Shown here one piece after another: positions 13,564-16,930 of a DNA stretch of 16,930 nt; the first letter of the stretch is position 1; every line of letters starts with the position of its first letter. A program made the translations under genes and the position numbers. The DNA is from Phycisphaerae bacterium (GTDB lineage Bacteria; Planctomycetota; Phycisphaerae; JAAYCJ01): contig JAAZAW010000346.1 of the NCBI GenBank assembly GCA_012514125.1, positions 1 through 16,930 of the forward strand, given 5' to 3'. The notes below the pieces were generated by a model that saw only the letters and a program-made list of their open reading frames with translations, had not been told where the DNA came from and made no database searches.

Positions 13564-14679
13564 ATGACTGGTTTGCTTCGGGTTTTGGTCATCGACGATA
13601 AACCCGATCTTCGAGTACTGGCGGCGAGAGCCTTGCAAAAGTACTCGCTCCGGGTCGATCATCAGGAAAACGCGATTGCTTTTGAAGTCGAACCGAATGA
13701 ACATCGTTTGGATTGTTTATCGGATCGTCTCAGAAACCAGAAGCCCGATATCGTAATCCTGGGCGAAAGTGTTTCTGCACAATCATTTTTTGGAAATTTT
13801 TCACAGGCTGTTTGTGGATGTTCGGATTTTGCGGTCCTTGCGATCCGTTCCGATCGTCAACAGGCAGCCTGTTTCTTTTCGCCGAATTCTTGTTATTTTG
13901 ATTATTTGATCAGTCCCATTTCCAAAGATGAACTGTGTTTCGCCGTGGCCAAGGCGGCAGAGGGATTGATCAGGCAACGATCGGCGCAGGATTCGACGTC
14001 ACAGACGTTAAGTCTTCTGGCGATTGCGGCACACGAACTCAAGGCCCCCGCCGCTTCTATTGAAGGTCATCTACAGATCGTGCTTGATCAATCGGCAGGC
14101 GAGAACAAGGAATTTTACCGACATTTGCTGGAGCGATGTCTGGTGCGATCTCAGGCGATGCGGCATTTGCTTAACGACCTTCTGGACCTCCAAACCATCA
14201 AAAGCGGAAAGAAAAAAAGAGAAATTTTATCCGTTGATCTGGTCGAATCGGCTCGTAATGCCATTGAAACATTGAGATCTCAGGCTCGGGACAAAAATGT
14301 TTCTGTGGCGTTACATAGTCCGGAAAAATTAACCCTACAGGCGACTCGGCTTGAGATAGATATCATTTTTAATAACTTGCTCTCGAACGCAATCAAGTAT
14401 AATATCGAAAACGGCAAAGTTGACCTGACGCTGGAAGACCGACCCCAGGACGTCGTTATCCGAGTTGAAGATACGGGTATCGGCATTTCACAACAGGATC
14501 AAAGTCAGTTGTTTCGTGAATTTACACGAATTAAAACCGAAAAAACGCAGGATATTTCAGGTACGGGGCTGGGACTTTGCATTGTTAAAAATATTATTGA
14601 GTTATACCAAGGCACGATTGATGTCCGGTCGACCGTAAACCAGGGAACTACTTTTACCGTGAGACTGCCTCATGTTTAA
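13564..14679 (+). CDS. Histidine kinase with degenerate, Cys-rich receiver domain
   Basis: A 371-residue cytoplasmic kinase with no membrane segment. Residues about 5-130 form a receiver-like domain: VLVIDDKPD keeps the acidic pair (Asp11, Asp12), but the phosphoacceptor position is Gly67 (DIVILGES) and the conserved Lys is Ser118 (YLISPIS), so it cannot be phosphorylated normally. This domain contains six cysteines (51, 84, 86, 103, 110, 125). The transmitter follows: H-box AIAAHELKAPAAS with His157, N-box NNLLSNAIKYN (270-280), G1 DTGIGI (303-308) and G2 GTGLGL (333-338). AAGGAG at the end of the preceding gene lies 9 nt before the ATG. The adjacent receiver protein is the likely partner. 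The cysteines suggest a redox or metal signal, which is inference. Confidence 0.93.
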   Translation: MTGLLRVLVIDDKPDLRVLAARALQKYSLRVDHQENAIAFEVEPNEHRLDCLSDRLRNQKPDIVILGESVSAQSFFGNFSQAVCGCSDFAVLAIRSDRQQAACFFSPNSCYFDYLISPISKDELCFAVAKAAEGLIRQRSAQDSTSQTLSLLAIAAHELKAPAASIEGHLQIVLDQSAGENKEFYRHLLERCLVRSQAMRHLLNDLLDLQTIKSGKKKREILSVDLVESARNAIETLRSQARDKNVSVALHSPEKLTLQATRLEIDIIFNNLLSNAIKYNIENGKVDLTLEDRPQDVVIRVEDTGIGISQQDQSQLFREFTRIKTEKTQDISGTGLGLCIVKNIIELYQGTIDVRSTVNQGTTFTVRLPHV

Positions 14680-14703
14680 CCGGCATTATGAAGGAAAAAT
14701 AAG

Positions 14704-16086
14704 ATGGATCCGATTCAGACTTCAAACCACATTAAAGACATTCTTTCACAAAATGCAACAGCGGATGTCAAACAGGTCCGCGAGCTTTTGGCCAAGGCAC
14801 GAGAGCTTAAGGGCCTGACGCTTCAGGATGTTGCAGCGCTTTTGTCGGTGGACGACGAAACGCTTTTGGAAGAAATGTTTCACACCGCCCGCGAGATCAA
14901 GGAAACGATTTACGGTAATCGGATTGTTCTTTTTGCACCATTGTATATTTCCAGCGAGTGCGCGAACAATTGTTTGTATTGCGCGTTTCGCCGGTCCAAC
15001 AAGGAAATTGTTCGCACGACACTCAACCAGAAACAAATCGCCGATGAAATCGAAGTGATTTTAAAGATGGGACACAAGCGTGTGCTGCTGGTGGCGGGTG
15101 AACACCCCGTGCGGTGCAGTATTGAGTATATGGAAGAATCGATCAAGACGGTTTATGAAACCAAAGTGGGCAAAGGGGAGATTCGACGATTGAACGTGAA
15201 TTGCGCTCCGTTGGAAGTCGAAGATTTTCGCCGATTGAAAGCCGCCAATATCGGCACGTATCAGTGTTTCCAGGAAACGTATGATCCGGAAGTATACAAG
15301 GTGATGCATCCCTCGGGGCCGAAGTCCGATTATCTCTATCGGCGAACGGTTATGGAACGCGCGATGGAGGCGGGTATCGACGACGTGGGGATCGGTCCAT
15401 TGCTGGGACTTACGGATTATCGATTTGAAGTGTTATCGACGCTGGCGCATTCCCAGGAACTCGACGAGAAATTCGGTGTCGGCCCGCATACGATTTCCAT
15501 TCCCCGAATCGAACCTGCCACGGGCGTTGAGATTTCAGAAAATCCGCCCCACGTGGTGAGTGATCTGGATTTCAAGAAGCTGGTGGCGATTCTGCGAATG
15601 GCAGTGCCGTATACCGGAATGATTCTTTCGACACGAGAATCACCGGCGTTTCGGGACGAAGTGATCAAATTGGGCATCAGCCAGATATCCGCCGCCTCGC
15701 GTGTCGATGTAGGCGGTTATGTGATGGGTGACCGAAAGGATGGACAGTTCAGTGTGGGCGATCATCGGAGCATGGACGAGATCATGCAAGAGCTGCTTTC
15801 CGACGGCTATGTGCCGAGTTTTTGTACGGGATGTTATCGACTGGGACGAACAGGGCACGATTTTATGGATTTGGCCAAGCCCGGCATGATCAAAATTTTC
15901 TGCCATCCCAATGCCCTGCTGACGCTCAAGGAATATCTGGAAGATTATGCCACGCCGGAAACCAAAGCCATCGGCGAAAAGGTTATCGCAGCGGAATTGA
16001 ACAGTATTCCGTCTGAGGAACGACGAAAAGTGACTCTCGAGCGTCTCAAGGAAATTGAATCCGGCAAACGCGATTTGTATTTCTAA
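14704..16086 (+). CDS. hydG: [FeFe]-hydrogenase H-cluster maturase HydG (tyrosine-cleaving radical SAM enzyme)
   Basis: A 460-residue radical SAM enzyme that splits tyrosine to supply CO and cyanide for the H-cluster. The radical SAM cluster motif CANNCLYC (Cys86, 90, 93; CX3CX2C) and the HydG-specific C-terminal cluster CX2CX22C (Cys374, 377, 400) are both present. The latter separates HydG from the related ThiH (tyrosine lyase of thiamine synthesis), as does linkage to hydA. The region after the barrel reads SFCTGCYRLGRTG, typical of the family. GAAGGA lies upstream of the ATG. It is the only maturase here: HydE and HydF must be encoded elsewhere in the genome, or the hydrogenase would stay inactive. 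It follows the kinase gene after 24 bp, in the same operon. Confidence 0.96.
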   Translation: MDPIQTSNHIKDILSQNATADVKQVRELLAKARELKGLTLQDVAALLSVDDETLLEEMFHTAREIKETIYGNRIVLFAPLYISSECANNCLYCAFRRSNKEIVRTTLNQKQIADEIEVILKMGHKRVLLVAGEHPVRCSIEYMEESIKTVYETKVGKGEIRRLNVNCAPLEVEDFRRLKAANIGTYQCFQETYDPEVYKVMHPSGPKSDYLYRRTVMERAMEAGIDDVGIGPLLGLTDYRFEVLSTLAHSQELDEKFGVGPHTISIPRIEPATGVEISENPPHVVSDLDFKKLVAILRMAVPYTGMILSTRESPAFRDEVIKLGISQISAASRVDVGGYVMGDRKDGQFSVGDHRSMDEIMQELLSDGYVPSFCTGCYRLGRTGHDFMDLAKPGMIKIFCHPNALLTLKEYLEDYATPETKAIGEKVIAAELNSIPSEERRKVTLERLKEIESGKRDLYF

Positions 16087-16115
16087 TTTGAATTATCTTC
16101 GCTAAAATCATACAG

Positions 16116-16754
16116 ATGATATCCGACAAGAATAAAAAGATTAAACTCGCCGTTTTGATCAGCGGAGGCGGCAGATCGTTGTTGAACATGATCGAACGTA
16201 TCGATGCAGGAACGTTGCCGGCATCGATTGAGTTGGTGATTTCATCTCGCGCCGACGCCAAAGGACTTCAGATCGCCGCGCAAGCAGGCATTGCGACATG
16301 CGTCATTACCGCGAAAGGGAAATCCATCGATCAATTCAGTGAGGAAATCACCGCCGAACTGGATCGGGCGAAACCTGAACTTGTTTGCCTGGCGGGATTC
16401 ATGTGTTTTTATAAAATTCCTGACCATTACCACGGCAAGGTGATGAATATTCACCCGGCACTGCTGCCGGCGTTTGGGGGCAAGGGGATGTATGGGCATC
16501 ACGTTCATGAAGCGGTGATCGCCGCCGGTTGTAAAGTCACCGGCTGTACGGTACACTTTGCAGATAATCATTACGATCAAGGCCCGATTATCATTCAGCG
16601 AGCAATACCGGTGCAGGAAGACGATACACCGGATACACTAGCCACGAGAGTGTTTGAAGAAGAAAAAATCGCGTATCCCGAAGCTATCGAGCTTTTCGCC
16701 CAAGGCCGATTGAAAATCGAAGGCCGACGAGTTCGGATTGTTCCCAAAGTATAA
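16116..16754 (+). CDS. purN: Phosphoribosylglycinamide formyltransferase (GAR transformylase)
   Basis: A 212-residue enzyme of purine synthesis that transfers a formyl group from 10-formyltetrahydrofolate to GAR. Motifs are the phosphate-binding LISGGGRSLLN (14-24), the core LAGFMCFY (92-99), the catalytic MNIHPALLPAF (110-120) with Asn111 and His113, GMYGHHVHEAV (124-134), and DQGPI with Asp154. Length is normal for the family. The glycine-rich loop has GGGRS where E. coli-type enzymes have GNGSN, a mild variant. Only 29 bp separate it from hydG and no promoter is seen, so it is probably the last gene of the hyd operon. A functional tie to hydrogenase is not evident. There is no clear Shine-Dalgarno before the ATG at 16116. 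A weak terminator follows. Confidence 0.95.
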   Translation: MISDKNKKIKLAVLISGGGRSLLNMIERIDAGTLPASIELVISSRADAKGLQIAAQAGIATCVITAKGKSIDQFSEEITAELDRAKPELVCLAGFMCFYKIPDHYHGKVMNIHPALLPAFGGKGMYGHHVHEAVIAAGCKVTGCTVHFADNHYDQGPIIIQRAIPVQEDDTPDTLATRVFEEEKIAYPEAIELFAQGRLKIEGRRVRIVPKV

Positions 16755-16773
16755 ATCACAGCCACTTCGACCG

Positions 16774-16792
16774 GCTCGGGAACCGAGTTTTT
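16774..16792 (+). terminator. Weak intrinsic terminator after purN
   Basis: CTCGG (16775-16779) pairs with CCGAG (16783-16787) around a GAA loop, with a possible closing G-T wobble, and is followed directly by TTTTT (16788-16792). It lies 20 bp after the purN stop and is the only terminator-like signal in the hydrogenase operon. Confidence 0.55.
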
Positions 16793-16814
16793 CACTGCTT
16801 TGCATTATACGGAA

Positions 16815-16843
16815 TTGACTTATTGAATGCGCGGTACTTTAAT
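16815..16843 (+). promoter_or_regulatory. Candidate promoter at the right edge
   Basis: TTGACT (16815-16820, 5 of 6) and TTTAAT (16838-16843, 5 of 6) are separated by 17 bp, just after the purN terminator. It would start transcription near 16850 for a gene that lies mostly outside the window. It overlaps the possible ORF start at 16827 and 16842, so if the promoter is real the true start codon is further downstream. Confidence 0.45.
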
Positions 16844-16930
16844 GTCAATAAACTATTTCAGGCAGTATGAGCTTCGAAATCGGGATATCGTGACATTAGC
16901 CCCCGCGCACGAAGTAAATGGAATTAGTAT
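16827..16930 (+). CDS. Possible 5' end of a gene (partial, runs off the window)
   Basis: From an ATG at 16827 (or 16842) the frame stays open to the end of the window and reads protein-like sequence such as YELRNRDIVTLAPAHEVNGI. A TGA directly precedes the first ATG. There is no good ribosome-binding site for either ATG, and both fall inside the promoter candidate; the GTG at 16890 is another in-frame start. With at most 34 codons visible I cannot assign a family. Confidence 0.25.
   Translation, partial: MRGTLMSINYFRQYELRNRDIVTLAPAHEVNGIS

Noticed and set aside
16867..16893. 8-codon ORF starting at ATG 16867
   Set aside because: Too short and without a ribosome-binding site; another frame over the same bases stays open to the window end.

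Overview
The window reads as a chromosomal segment of an anaerobic, fermentative, hydrogen-metabolising bacterium of moderate GC content. A planctomycete of the Phycisphaerae/Sedimentisphaerales type is my best guess. It rests on the mix of genes (SpoIIE-type phosphatase, WG-repeat secreted protein, DUF3553-like protein, sulfatase-like protein, Rex next to a trimeric [FeFe]-hydrogenase) and is inference, because no rRNA or other phylogenetic marker is present.

Left edge (1-402): an almost perfect 8-bp tandem repeat (about 20 units) and a consensus-like promoter lead into a PP2C/SpoIIE-family phosphatase (403-1179, +). Middle-left (1239-5960), all on the minus strand: a secreted protein with nine WG-type repeats behind a perfect TTGACA-17-TATAAT promoter; a serS-aroF pair (seryl-tRNA synthetase, then type I-beta DAHP synthase); and a DUF3553-like protein. 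Positions 5961-6608 hold no protein gene but contain a promoter followed by a strong intrinsic terminator about 110 bp downstream, which together look like a small-RNA gene. A minus-strand sulfatase-fold protein follows (6609-7700) and appears to have lost its key catalytic residues.

The right half (about 7870-16792) is a plus-strand hydrogenase operon: rex, hydC (NuoE-like), hydB (NuoF-like flavoprotein), hydA ([FeFe]-hydrogenase), a single-domain response regulator, a histidine kinase with a degenerate receiver domain, hydG (H-cluster maturase) and purN, closed by a weak terminator. The promoter has perfect -35 and -10 hexamers. A Rex operator lies directly over the -10 box, and a near copy lies 195 bp upstream. 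The simplest model is that Rex senses NADH/NAD+ and represses the HydABC enzyme, which exchanges electrons between NADH, ferredoxin and H2. HydG helps build the H-cluster, and the two-component pair gives a second regulatory input. HydE and HydF are not in the window and must be encoded elsewhere.

The points most worth following up are the twin Rex operators, the small-RNA candidate with C-rich loops, the pseudo-sulfatase, an extra cysteine-rich N-terminus on HydB, a Ser at a canonical H-cluster cysteine position in HydA, and the cysteine-rich pseudo-receiver kinase inside the operon.
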